Origin: JALUUH01 sp964636675
GTDB taxonomy: Bacteria > Pseudomonadota > Gammaproteobacteria > S012-40
DNA length: 23,180 nucleotides
Reading direction: 5' to 3'
Assembly: GCA_964636675.1 (NCBI GenBank)
Contig: CAZWUO010000037.1
Span: forward strand, 1 to 23,180
Positions 7,572 through 15,254 of this stretch are shown piece after piece (positions within the stretch are counted from its first letter, which is position 1; each line of letters starts with the position of its first letter). The notes under the pieces are model-generated. The model did no database searches and was not told the origin of the DNA. It saw only the letters and a list, made by a program, of their open reading frames with translations. The translations under genes and the position numbers were made by a program.

Positions 7572-8393
7572 GTGAACGAAGATATGCTTGTGCAGCATGT
7601 ACATAGGGCCAAAGAGGGAAATCGCCTCAAATTACTGTCCTATAATATTCAGCTTGCTATAGCCACTAATCGCTTGCATCATTACGTGACAAGAAGCTGG
7701 CGACATGTATTACCACACGCAAAACATTTAGATAACCTTGATCAAATAGCGGATTTACTTCATCAGTACGACATTGTTGGTTTGCAGGAAGTTGATGCAG
7801 GCAGCCTGCGCAGCGGCTATGTTAATCAGACAGAGTACCTCGCAACCCAGGCTGGTTTTACATATTGGAATCATCAAACCAATCGCCGCATTGGAAATAT
7901 TGCGCAGCACAGCAATGGTTTGCTGAGCAAAATGGTTCCAGCATGTGTGACTGAGCATAAGTTACCAGGGCTTATGCCAGGTCGTGGAGCAATGGTTGTT
8001 CAATTCGGTGAAGATGAAGATAGTGATGCGTTAATGCTCGTGTTATTGCACTTGGCACTGGGTAAGCGTGCTCGATCAGAGCAATTGAAATATGTGAGCG
8101 AGTTGGTGAAATCACGCAAAAATGTGATTGTAATGGGAGACATGAATTGTCAACCACATAGCGAAGAGTTGCAAAATCTATTGCTTTCCACCGGGTTAAG
8201 AGCGCCCATTTGGGGTTTAAATACCTACCCTAGTTGGAATCCCACTAAAAAGTTGGATCATATCTTAGTCTCGTCATCCTTGATTGTCGAAAATGTAGAA
8301 GTGTTAGATGTTGCATTTTCTGATCATTTGCCAATTAGCATGAATGTTATTTTGCCTGATGCAGTATCATTTAACCCATCTTGCAGAGACTAA
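7572..8393 (+). CDS. Endonuclease/exonuclease/phosphatase family protein
   Basis: The 273 residues show the full EEP catalytic set: Asn25 in LLSYNIQ, Glu73 in GLQEVD, His160 in LLHLALG, Asp190 and Asn192 in MGDMNC, and Asp251-His252 in SDHLPI. These residues bind a divalent metal and cleave a phosphodiester or phosphomonoester bond. Members act on DNA, RNA, nucleotides or phospholipids, and the substrate here cannot be told. There is no signal peptide. The GTG at 7572 is the longest start; an ATG at 7584 is an alternative, and neither has a strong ribosome-binding site. The protein lies between the ThDP enzyme and a diguanylate cyclase, all on the plus strand. Confidence 0.88.
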   Translation: MNEDMLVQHVHRAKEGNRLKLLSYNIQLAIATNRLHHYVTRSWRHVLPHAKHLDNLDQIADLLHQYDIVGLQEVDAGSLRSGYVNQTEYLATQAGFTYWNHQTNRRIGNIAQHSNGLLSKMVPACVTEHKLPGLMPGRGAMVVQFGEDEDSDALMLVLLHLALGKRARSEQLKYVSELVKSRKNVIVMGDMNCQPHSEELQNLLLSTGLRAPIWGLNTYPSWNPTKKLDHILVSSSLIVENVEVLDVAFSDHLPISMNVILPDAVSFNPSCRD

Positions 8394-8460
8394 ACGCTCC
8401 CGCTTTCCGGCAAACTATTTGCTCTATACCCAATTATTTTTATATTAATTCAAGGATAGG

Positions 8461-10038
8461 ATGTCTACAAATTCCGCTGCAGATAAATGGCGTAAACAAC
8501 TCGACGAGGCTGAAAGAGAGTTAACGTCGACGAATGAAAAGTTCGATCAGCTAGAAAAAAAAGTATGCCACGCCATAAGAAAACTAACTTCGTTAATAGA
8601 GGGGAGTGGCAGCAATCATAAAAGTGCTCTCTCTCAAATTAAAGCTTCAGTTAACGACGGGTTTGATTTTCATGCATTCGAAACTGCGCTAACCGAGCTT
8701 ACTAATCAACTCGTGCGTGAAGATGTTGAAGAATTGCCGAATAAAAAATCTGAGATAGTTACTGGTATTAAATTTATGCTGGATTATGTAAAGATTCCAG
8801 TCGAGCACAGTGAAGAATTTGCAGCGCTAAACACGCGCTTAGCACAGATTGAAAAAGGACATAATAACGCAAATTTGTTTGCGCGAGATCTCATGAGTTT
8901 GTTGGGCAGAGTTGCTGCTAACGTGACCGATAAGGAAGAAAAAAAAATAAGTTCAACGACTACAGCCGATTCAAACGCTACTCAAGTGTGTGCGCTGATG
9001 ATTTCAGAAGTTTTATTTCAGCTTGTTGATAGCGTGAGTTTGCCAATAAGTGTTACTGCACGTATTGACAGATTTAAGCAAGGGCTTGAAAAAGGTTTAG
9101 AGATCGGTTCGTGGGATGCAATGCTGGAAGAAATTGTTGACATGGCGGCAGATATTAAATTGAAAATTAATACTGAGCGCCAGGATACCGAGGTATTTTT
9201 AAAGCAGGTAACTACTAGGTTGCAAGATCTTGATGGTTTTATGGTGGGTTCGCAACAGAGAAGAAACATCTCGCGGCAAAGAGGCGAAATACTCAATGAT
9301 GCGGTAAAGATAGAGATTCAGGAAATTGAGTTCTCGGTAAAGGAAGCGCGTGAAGTTAATATCCTGAAGCAACAGATTCAAAAACGCCTCAATGCGATAG
9401 AGAAGCATTTTTCGAGTTTTCAAAAAGAAGAAGTGGTACGCTACGGGCAAGAAGATACTTTGGTGAAAAAGCTTTCTAAACGATTATTTGAGTTAGAGGC
9501 TGAAACCCAAGTCTTGCGTGAAAAAATTCAAACTGAGCATGCACATGCGTTACTCGATGCTTTGACGGGTGTGCCAAATCGACTGGCGTATGATGAACGG
9601 ATTAAAGAAGAAATTGCTCGTTGGCAGCGATTTAAAAATCCACTGTCACTGGTTATGATTGATATCGATCATTTCAAGCGGATTAACGATAATTTCGGTC
9701 ATGCTGCTGGAGATAAGGCTTTAAAAGTAATTGCTAAACTGTTGGAGCACAAAACACGTCAAACTGATTACCTTGCGCGTTATGGAGGAGAAGAGTTTGT
9801 GCTTATTATGCCCGGCGCTAGCTGTGAAACCGCCAAGCCCACCGTCGAAAAATTAAGGATTTGTGTTGAGTCTTCGGGATTTCATTTTAAAGATGAACCT
9901 GTCACCATTACGGTGTCGTGTGGAATTGCTGAGTTTAACGAAGGAGATGATGCCAAAGATGTTTTTGAACGTGCGGACAAGGCTTTATATCAAGCGAAAG
10001 AGGCAGGCAGAAATCAAGTGATCGTAGCAAAAATATAA
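8461..10038 (+). CDS. Diguanylate cyclase with a helical N-terminal region
   Basis: The 525-residue protein ends in a GGDEF domain (about 360-520) that would make cyclic di-GMP from two GTP. The active-site motif is GGEEF at 442-446, in RYGGEEFVLIMPG. An inhibitory I-site, RQTD, lies at 433-436, the standard five residues upstream, so product feedback is likely. DIDHFKRINDNFGH supplies metal-binding residues. The first 350 residues are charged and mostly helical, with predicted coiled coils near residues 10-35 and 330-365. They have no transmembrane segment, so the enzyme should be cytoplasmic with an undefined sensory region. The ATG follows AAGGATAGG directly upstream. The 3' end overlaps the convergent kinase gene by 25 bases. 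Confidence 0.95.
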   Translation: MSTNSAADKWRKQLDEAERELTSTNEKFDQLEKKVCHAIRKLTSLIEGSGSNHKSALSQIKASVNDGFDFHAFETALTELTNQLVREDVEELPNKKSEIVTGIKFMLDYVKIPVEHSEEFAALNTRLAQIEKGHNNANLFARDLMSLLGRVAANVTDKEEKKISSTTTADSNATQVCALMISEVLFQLVDSVSLPISVTARIDRFKQGLEKGLEIGSWDAMLEEIVDMAADIKLKINTERQDTEVFLKQVTTRLQDLDGFMVGSQQRRNISRQRGEILNDAVKIEIQEIEFSVKEAREVNILKQQIQKRLNAIEKHFSSFQKEEVVRYGQEDTLVKKLSKRLFELEAETQVLREKIQTEHAHALLDALTGVPNRLAYDERIKEEIARWQRFKNPLSLVMIDIDHFKRINDNFGHAAGDKALKVIAKLLEHKTRQTDYLARYGGEEFVLIMPGASCETAKPTVEKLRICVESSGFHFKDEPVTITVSCGIAEFNEGDDAKDVFERADKALYQAKEAGRNQVIVAKI

Positions 10039-10394
10039 GGAATAAATATAAATCCACCTATCATGACCGCATTAACTGCGCTGACCAACACGGCCCCTGC
10101 AGCGACATCTTTAGCTTTTTTTATAAGTGGATGATATTCAGGATGAACTGCATCACAAAGCAGTTCTAAAGCGGTATTAAAAATTTCGCAGCAAAATACC
10201 AAGGTAATACAAAAAAAAATAAGTAACCATTCATTCAGTGTGATTTGTAACCACAAGCCAATAGAGACCGCAAATAGAGCAGCAACCATATGTATCCAGG
10301 CATTATGCTGTGTTTTGGCAACATAGCTTAAGCCTGCTAATGCATGCTTAAAGCTCTTAATTCGTAGTGCAATGGAAAATTCGTTGTTTGACAT
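10014..10394 (-). CDS. DgkA-family kinase (diacylglycerol/undecaprenol kinase)
   Basis: This small membrane kinase phosphorylates diacylglycerol or undecaprenol. I place the start at the ATG at 10394 (126 residues). A longer frame begins at 10433, but it would overlap the upstream small gene and adds no family sequence. The signature is CEIFNTALELLCDAVHPEYHPLIKKAKDVAAGAVL, with the catalytic glutamate and the KDxAAGAV helix. Three hydrophobic helices are visible. The KDVAAGAVL form resembles the Gram-positive undecaprenol kinase branch more than E. coli DgkA (KDMGSAAVL). With uppP at 4.4 kb this hints at polyprenyl-phosphate recycling, but the substrate is inference. Confidence 0.9.
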   Translation of the reverse strand: MSNNEFSIALRIKSFKHALAGLSYVAKTQHNAWIHMVAALFAVSIGLWLQITLNEWLLIFFCITLVFCCEIFNTALELLCDAVHPEYHPLIKKAKDVAAGAVLVSAVNAVMIGGFIFIPYIFATIT

Positions 10395-10404
10395 ATGCTT
10401 GTTA

Positions 10405-10617
10405 TTATATGTAGCCTTGCTTCTTGGCCGCATCTCCGAGCTTGCTCGGCGAATCTAGCGTTGGCAATAACCGGTGTTTTACAGTGTTGATTGTTTTACT
10501 ATCCATTTTTTTCAAAGATTTCTGGGCTTCATGTTTTCCTCGAAAAGTCGGTCTTTTGTTTCTTTGTTTTCTCTCTTTCAACGGTGTTGCCGAATGTTGA
10601 GTTTTGTATTTCAACAT
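10405..10617 (-). CDS. Small basic protein, 70 residues, upstream of the DgkA-family gene
   Basis: The ATG at 10617 is preceded by AAGGAG with 5-6 base spacing, the best ribosome-binding site in this stretch. The product starts MLKYKTQHSATPLKERK and is rich in lysine and arginine. It has no hydrophobic segment and ends KKQGYI, so a nucleic-acid or membrane-surface binding role is possible but unproven. I do not recognise a family. The stop lies 10 bases before the kinase ATG, and the kinase has no good ribosome-binding site of its own. This suggests translational coupling and also supports the shorter kinase start. Confidence 0.5.
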   Translation of the reverse strand: MLKYKTQHSATPLKERKQRNKRPTFRGKHEAQKSLKKMDSKTINTVKHRLLPTLDSPSKLGDAAKKQGYI

Positions 10618-10863
10618 TAAGTCTCCTTATTTTCAATTGTCTTTTAAGCATCGTTAGGTAATACAACGCCCTCGGCCTCTTTTACCACGTTTCTTGGCGA
10701 TCTTTTATGCCCTCCGTTGCGAAAGCCTATATTCACTGTCTGAGTGAGGGTATGCCCCAGTCTTGTTGGCCTAATTTGTTGAGCAGGTTGTTTGTTTGGC
10801 TTTTTCTTTTGATTGAGGTGTTAACGGAATCCAGCAATATGGCGTCGAGGGTGTACCAGGAGA
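10618..10863. other. Intergenic region with no gene I can support
   Basis: Short frames stay open on both strands. On the minus strand one ends at 10644 with a K/Q/P-rich stretch and the tail VVLPNDA but has no credible start. Another ends near 10742 (tail GIPSLRQ). On the plus strand a 58-codon frame runs from 10707 to 10883. None has a good ribosome-binding site or a recognisable motif. The region may be a decayed gene. It also contains the ribosome-binding site for the 70-residue gene at its left edge. Confidence 0.5.
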
Positions 10864-11520
10864 CTACGGATTGTCTTTGGTGAAAATACCATGCTCAAGA
10901 AAATACAGTGTTTGGGATGCTGCTTTTCTTGAGAGCAAGATACCTGAGTGAGAGACATTAAGGCTACAGTGGTCAGTTAGCCAAGAACCTTGGGTTTCTG
11001 AAACACTGACCGCTCCGTCATTTGGTTTGTCCAGATTACCTAGAATACGGCTTATCCCTATTTCTGCAGTTCCTGCTATGGCGCCAATTTCCCAATTCCA
11101 ATTGGATGAAAAATGAGGTTTGCATAGTATGTTTTGTGCGCTTCCTAGAATGCGCCTGCCTAAACGATATTGACTCAGATGGTGGGCTGTAGCGCTCCCC
11201 CTGATCGGGGAGGCTAATAATACAATGCGGCCTTGTTTGGGTGGAGCGTATTTTTGCAGGTAGTCACACACGAGCAAGCCGCCTAAACTATGCGCGATAA
11301 AATACAGATCTTGATGGGGTAACTGATTGATAAATTTATCTAGTTTCTCAAGGCTTTGCTCCCAAGTGCTGACGGTTGGAGTATAAGCAAATAGATGAAC
11401 GTTATACCCCAGGTTTTTTGCTCGCTGGTAATAATAAAGCAAAAACAAGGGTGTCATCCAGATTCCATGAATAAGAACAACGTGTTGTTTATTTGGTTTA
11501 GTTCTCATTTTGTGTGGCAA
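10864..11520 (-). CDS. Alpha/beta hydrolase, lipase/esterase-like
   Basis: The 218-residue protein has the alpha/beta hydrolase layout. The oxyanion strand is VVLIHGIWM near residue 15. The nucleophile elbow is IAHSLGGLL, with the catalytic serine near residue 77. A likely acid lies in NDGAVSV, and a late histidine is in NVSHSGILLS. This order and the ASPIRGS segment resemble PGAP1/lipase-like esterases that act on lipids or small esters. No signal peptide is seen. The family is broad, so the substrate is unknown. An intrinsic terminator for other minus-strand genes ends about 80 bases upstream of its start, so it should have its own promoter. Confidence 0.85.
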   Translation of the reverse strand: MPHKMRTKPNKQHVVLIHGIWMTPLFLLYYYQRAKNLGYNVHLFAYTPTVSTWEQSLEKLDKFINQLPHQDLYFIAHSLGGLLVCDYLQKYAPPKQGRIVLLASPIRGSATAHHLSQYRLGRRILGSAQNILCKPHFSSNWNWEIGAIAGTAEIGISRILGNLDKPNDGAVSVSETQGSWLTDHCSLNVSHSGILLSRKAASQTLYFLEHGIFTKDNP

Positions 11521-11601
11521 TAGTCAGTCAAGCGAATGCATCGTCTAAACCATGTGTTAGGGGCGAGGCGAGCAACTGAGGAATTTAAGTCATTTTATAG
11601 C

Positions 11602-11627
11602 AAAAAAAAAGCGGGCAAAAGGCCCGC
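11602..11627 (-). terminator. Intrinsic terminator of the first small paralog
   Basis: On the minus strand GCGGGC-CTTTT-GCCCGC is followed by a run of nine T. It lies 46 bases beyond the stop of the small gene at 11674. Confidence 0.92.
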
Positions 11628-11673
11628 AAATGAGAGAGAAATCGTGCAACATCTAGCCAATGGGAGGGGAGGC

Positions 11674-11976
11674 TTATGATCCTATGACATTGGCATCTGG
11701 GAAATCAGCTTCCAAGTTGGCTATAAGTGTTGGAAAATGTTCTGAGTTATGCTTAAAGCCTATGTTAAGAAGGTTAGAAGCGATTGGCGAGAAGCGGATA
11801 TCGGTGATCTCGCTTTTACTCAGTAGCCAGTTAGTAATTTCTTCCTTAAGGATATGGTTCGTGTCCTTGTTTAACCAAATTATCGCGGCTCTAGCACTGT
11901 TTTTTGGGTATACGGTTTCCGTTAAATTAGCCGTGCCGCCTAGGTCTAGATTGTTGCTCATAGAAGTTATGTACAT
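11674..11976 (-). CDS. Small hypothetical protein, paralog A of a CRP-linked pair
   Basis: The product has 100 residues. It aligns with the product of the gene at 12201-12500 over about 70 residues, most clearly at ITDIRFSPIASNLLNIGF against INSIYFSSRKPQILNLDF and at FPDANVIGS against CPEATIMSD. The predicted order is strand-helix-strand-strand-helix-strand, a ferredoxin-like or HMA-like fold. There is no CxxC metal motif, so simple copper-chaperone function is unlikely. AAGGCGG lies 9 bases before the ATG at 11976. A perfect CRP-type site and a -10 element lie upstream and an intrinsic terminator downstream, so the gene is probably a single-gene transcript. The family is not one I recognise. 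Confidence 0.75.
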   Translation of the reverse strand: MYITSMSNNLDLGGTANLTETVYPKNSARAAIIWLNKDTNHILKEEITNWLLSKSEITDIRFSPIASNLLNIGFKHNSEHFPTLIANLEADFPDANVIGS

Positions 11977-12020
11977 AGTGTTTTTCCGCCTTGTCTTATA
12001 TTGTCCGTATCCTGATTATC

Positions 12021-12064
12021 ACTATAGTAGGAGTAGATGGACAAACCCTGTGAGGGAGATCACA
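12021..12064 (-). promoter_or_regulatory. CRP-dependent-type promoter of paralog A
   Basis: TGTGATCTCCCTCACA on the minus strand (12049-12064) is a perfect TGTGA-N6-TCACA site. TATAGT (12021-12026) follows after 22 bases. The site centre falls near -42 from the predicted start of transcription, the class II activator position. No good -35 hexamer is present, as expected for an activator-dependent promoter. Confidence 0.75.
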
Positions 12065-12146
12065 CAAAGCTCATTTATTTTGAATCTAGATTCTGTAAGT
12101 GATGACTTTCTTGTCATTGATTTTTTCTAATCAGAAAAATTTAAAC

Positions 12147-12174
12147 AAAAAAAAGGCGAACTTTAGTATTCGCC
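12147..12174 (-). terminator. Intrinsic terminator of the second small paralog
   Basis: On the minus strand GGCGAA and TTCGCC pair across an 8-nt loop, followed by eight T. It lies 27 bases after the stop at 12201. Confidence 0.9.
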
Positions 12175-12200
12175 TGAAAGGGAGAGGATGAGAGATCTGA

Positions 12201-12500
12201 TTAGTCAGACATTATGGTAGCTTCTGGGCAATTTTTTACCAGCAGGTTTTCTAAGTCATGAAACTGAACTTCATCATAATTAAAGTCTAAATTCAGAATT
12301 TGAGGTTTTCTGGAAGAGAAATAGATGGAGTTAATTCTACTTTCTTTAAGCAGAGCGCACACAATATGTTCTCTTTTTTCCTTGGATAGATTGGGTTTGA
12401 GATTGATTGTGGCCGTGCCGTTCGAAATTTGTTGAGCGCGATTAATATTGTGTCGAGTTCTATTGGATTTAGTTTGATAGTTTAAGTTTGCATAGGTCAT
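12201..12500 (-). CDS. Small hypothetical protein, paralog B of a CRP-linked pair
   Basis: I choose the ATG at 12500 (99 residues) because GGGAGGA lies 6-7 bases upstream; a frame starting at 12554 has no such site. The first 28 residues are polar and basic (MTYANLNYQTKSN). The rest matches paralog A in length and pattern, from ATINLKPN to CPEATIMSD, with the same predicted ferredoxin-like topology. One cysteine lies in the first helix and one near the end, not in a CxxC. Identity between the pair looks low, about a quarter by eye, so the duplication is old. The gene has its own CRP-like promoter and intrinsic terminator. Confidence 0.75.
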   Translation of the reverse strand: MTYANLNYQTKSNRTRHNINRAQQISNGTATINLKPNLSKEKREHIVCALLKESRINSIYFSSRKPQILNLDFNYDEVQFHDLENLLVKNCPEATIMSD

Positions 12501-12542
12501 TTTAAATCCTCCCTCAGAGGAGTATTGGTGTGCATGATTATT

Positions 12543-12586
12543 ACTATAGTTCAATAATTTTTGTTTTACCTGTGATCTAGGCCACA
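12543..12586 (-). promoter_or_regulatory. CRP-dependent-type promoter of paralog B
   Basis: TGTGGCCTAGATCACA on the minus strand (12571-12586) matches the TGTGA-N6-TCACA consensus at nine of ten positions. TATAGT (12543-12548) follows after 22 bases, exactly the spacing seen for paralog A. The site begins 4 bases after the alcohol dehydrogenase stop codon. Confidence 0.7.
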
Positions 12587-13083
12587 GCGCCTAATTTATT
12601 TTTAGATTTCCTTCCAGAGCCTTGCTCAAGATACTGATATAATCTGCTTTATGCATTTTTATTGGATTACTTGCTGATGCAGGATCGTTGACTGCGCGGC
12701 TTGCGATCATTTCTATTTGTTTGTTATCAATGCCAATTTCGGACAACGAATGTGGTATCTGAATTTTTTTTCTAAGTTCAATTATCCAATTTAAGATGCC
12801 ATCACAACTCCTAGTCTCCAATTCTAATATATTGGCAAGTCGTTGCATTTTTGGTTCGAGTGCTTGCCTATTGTGAGCGATAACATAGGGCATTAGTACG
12901 GCATTGAGTAATCCATGGTGAGTATCATAGAGTGCTCCTAAAGGATGCGCTAAAGCATGTGTAGCGCCAAGGCCTTTTTGAAACGAGGTTGCGCCCATTA
13001 ACGAGGCCGCCAGCATATGGCTTCTTGCGCTTAGGTCGTTGCCATTGAGTACCGCGGTTGCTAGGTTTTCCTTGATCAAACGA

Positions 13084-13163
13084 AGTGCTTCCAAAGCAAT
13101 GCCCTCCGCTCCGGGCTATCACCCCATGGCGGAGGGCAGTGCTTCCAAAGCAATGCCCTCCGC
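13084..13163. repeat. 26-bp direct repeat made by the insertion
   Basis: Bases 13084-13109 recur exactly at 13138-13163, an offset of 54 bases. This offset equals the inserted length and marks the two ends of the event in the alcohol dehydrogenase. Confidence 0.95.
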
Positions 13164-13185
13164 CATGGGGTGATAGCCCGGAGCG
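13107..13185. repeat. Perfect 32-bp inverted repeat within the alcohol dehydrogenase
   Basis: Arms 13107-13138 and 13154-13185 are exact reverse complements across a 15-nt spacer, which itself can pair (GCTT with AAGC). In the intact gene only the right-hand copy would exist, encoding APGYHPMAEG. The left copy is the inverted duplicate that brings in the stop codons. Confidence 0.95.
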
Positions 13186-13839
13186 CTGAGTGCTTCGAGA
13201 TTATGCGATAAGGCATCCATTCCGGTCGCAGCGGTAAGTTTTTGACTAAGACCTATGGTTAATACAGGATCTGCGATAACAATTTTAGGCATCATTAACG
13301 GATGGAAAATGATTTTTTTTTGCATGTTATCTGGATCAATAATAACGGAGGCGCGCCCAACTTCTGAGCCGGTTCCCGCTGTTGTAGGTACTGCAATCAC
13401 GGGTGCTATTCCAGCGGTATCCACTTTACTCCAGTTATCTCCAATATCCTCAAATTCCCACAGTGCTAATGTTTGTCCCGCCATTAAGGCGATTGCCTTT
13501 CCCGCGTCAAGACTGCTTCCTCCGCCAAAAGCTATCACACCATCGTGATTTCCCTGGCGATAGGCATTCACACCGCGCTGAATATTTTTTCCGTTGGGAT
13601 TCGGTTTAACATCGGAAAAAATGCCAGCAGAAATATTATTTAATGCGAGGTGTTTAATGGAATCTTGTACGCAGGGAAGATCTATGAGCATGTTATCGGT
13701 GACCAGTAGTGGTTTTGTGATTTGTAGATCCGAGCACGCTTTATGGAGTTGAGCAATTTGTCCGGCGCCGAACCAAACTTGTGTGGGGTAATTCCAGTTT
13801 CCGGTTAGATCTTGTTCGCCAGTTTTCATTATGCGGCCT

Positions 13840-15225
13840 TTATAATTCGAGTTTGAGATGAAATGATTTTGCTTGAGTGAGTTGTTCATAACCTAATTCT
13901 GAGAGGCTATAGCCACGACCGGAATTTTTTAATCCTGTCCATGCAAGTGCTGGATCCAGATAATCGCAGCGATTCATAAACCACGTGCCGACCTGGGTTT
14001 GTTGCCCAAGGTTTATAGCAGCTACTTTATCTGTCGTCCAAATAGATGCGGTCAGACCAAAATCGCTATCATTTATCAAGTCTATAGCCGCTTGATCAGA
14101 CTCAACTTGCATAATTCCAACCACCGGGCCAAAGCTTTCGTCACGCATTATTGACATTGAGTGGTCGACGTCGATTAATACCTCGGGAAAAAGATACGGA
14201 CTGTTGTCATCCTTTAAAGAGTTCTGCGCTATACAGGCTGTGGCCCCGGTTGCTAGTGCGGCCTTGATTTGTAAGCGAACATGGTTTGCTGCCTTGCTGC
14301 TAACCATCGGGCCAAGCGTCGTAGTGGCATCTAATGGGTTGCCTAGCTGATACTGTTTTACCTGTGCGACAAATTGTTTAACAAATGAGTCATAGATATC
14401 CTCATGTACATAAATCCTTTCAATACCACAGCATGATTGACCTGAGTTGAAGTAAGCGCCGTCGACGAGATTTTCGACAGATTTTTCTAAGTTTGCATCG
14501 TGTCTTACGTATGCTGCATCTTTGCCTCCTAGCTCTAGCCCTATACCAATAAAGCGTGAAGATGCAGCGGCTTGAATCCTTTTTCCTCCTGCGACTGATC
14601 CGGTAAATGAGACAAAATCTATGTTTTCATTTTTAACGAGCTGCTCAGTCGATGTATGATCGAGATAAAGCGCCTGAAAAACACCGTTGGGCAATCCCGC
14701 AGATTGGAATGCTTGCGCAATGCGCGTAGCCGTTAGCGGCGTTTGCGAGGAGGGTTTCAAAATGACACAGTTGCCTGCCATGATTGCAGGGATAATAGCA
14801 TTGACGGCGGTTAGATAGGGGTAGTTCCACGGCGCGATGACAAAAACACTGCCGCAAGGGTTGCGCTGGATAAATCGCTCAAAATTATCTTTCTGTTGCG
14901 GGCGAATATATGCGAGTTTTTGCTCTGCAATTTCAATCATGTATTTGGCGCGTTCGGCAAAACCATGTATTTCACCTGTGCAATAACGAATGGGGCGTCC
15001 CATTTGCCAGCAAATTTCATCAGCAATGATAGATTCTTGACTTAAAAAATGATCGACAGCCTGTAGACATATATTTTTACGCTCGGATAAAGGACGACGT
15101 TTCCACTGAGAGAATGCTTGTTTGGATAAATCTAGTGTTTGCTGAATATCCATTGAGTTTGCATAGCCGAGCTCTACATATTTTTTGTTGTCAATGGGTG
15201 AAATGACATGAAACTTGTTTTCCAT
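13840..15225 (-). CDS. NAD(P)-dependent aldehyde dehydrogenase
   Basis: The 461-residue enzyme would oxidise an aldehyde to its acid. It has the APWNYP and LKPSSQTPLTA nucleotide-binding motifs, SFTGSVAGG, the general base Glu231 in LELGGKD, and the nucleophile Cys265 in FNSGQSCCGIER. SFGPVVGI and NRCDYLDPALAWTGLKNSGRG follow near the C-terminus. The length and the SLSELGYEQLTQAKS ending fit the succinate-semialdehyde-like branch. It lies 29 bases after the glutamine synthetase-like gene and 10 before the alcohol dehydrogenase, so the three form one operon. A gamma-glutamyl amino-aldehyde substrate is inferred from this context. Confidence 0.93.
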   Translation of the reverse strand: MENKFHVISPIDNKKYVELGYANSMDIQQTLDLSKQAFSQWKRRPLSERKNICLQAVDHFLSQESIIADEICWQMGRPIRYCTGEIHGFAERAKYMIEIAEQKLAYIRPQQKDNFERFIQRNPCGSVFVIAPWNYPYLTAVNAIIPAIMAGNCVILKPSSQTPLTATRIAQAFQSAGLPNGVFQALYLDHTSTEQLVKNENIDFVSFTGSVAGGKRIQAAASSRFIGIGLELGGKDAAYVRHDANLEKSVENLVDGAYFNSGQSCCGIERIYVHEDIYDSFVKQFVAQVKQYQLGNPLDATTTLGPMVSSKAANHVRLQIKAALATGATACIAQNSLKDDNSPYLFPEVLIDVDHSMSIMRDESFGPVVGIMQVESDQAAIDLINDSDFGLTASIWTTDKVAAINLGQQTQVGTWFMNRCDYLDPALAWTGLKNSGRGYSLSELGYEQLTQAKSFHLKLEL

Positions 15226-15254
15226 AATAATTAGTTCCGTAGATTTAAAATATT

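Larger units (their letters stand above)
12591..13829 (-). pseudogene. Iron-containing alcohol dehydrogenase, interrupted by a 54-bp insertion
   Basis: Without the insertion the protein would have about 394 residues, normal for group III alcohol dehydrogenases. The N-terminal NAD-binding part shows GGGSSLDAGKAIA and PTTAGTGSEVGRASVI. The metal ligands are all present: Asp and His in GMDALSHNLEA, and two histidines in THALAHPLGALYDTHHG. The ATG at 13829 follows AAAGG with 7-base spacing and lies 10 bases after the aldehyde dehydrogenase stop. After LEAL the frame meets TGA-TAG at about 13116-13121, inside a 54-bp insertion. Beyond it the original frame resumes exactly (EGIALEALRLIKEN). The metal ligands fall on both sides of the break, so neither half should work alone. 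Restart at a TTG (13094) after GGAGGG is possible. An assembly error is the other explanation. Confidence 0.88.

Noticed and set aside
10436..10449. CCGAGCTTGCTCGG inverted repeat as a terminator or operator
   Set aside because: It lies inside the coding frame of the 70-residue gene, has a 2-nt loop and no T-run; probably incidental.
10742..10866. Minus-strand stretch resembling the end of a transposase
   Set aside because: No DDE-type motif, no terminal inverted repeats and no target-site duplication could be found; the resemblance is only an impression.
11660..12130. A 156-codon plus-strand frame opposite paralog A
   Set aside because: It runs antisense across the small gene, its CRP-type promoter and leader. 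The minus-strand gene has paralog support, a promoter and a terminator.
12591..13094. Treating the two halves of the alcohol dehydrogenase as separate genes
   Set aside because: They are in the same frame, match one enzyme end to end once the 54-bp insert is removed, and split the metal ligands.
13107..13185. Invertible phase-variation switch
   Set aside because: The spacer is only 15 bases, there is no recombinase gene nearby, and inverting the spacer would not remove the stop codons.
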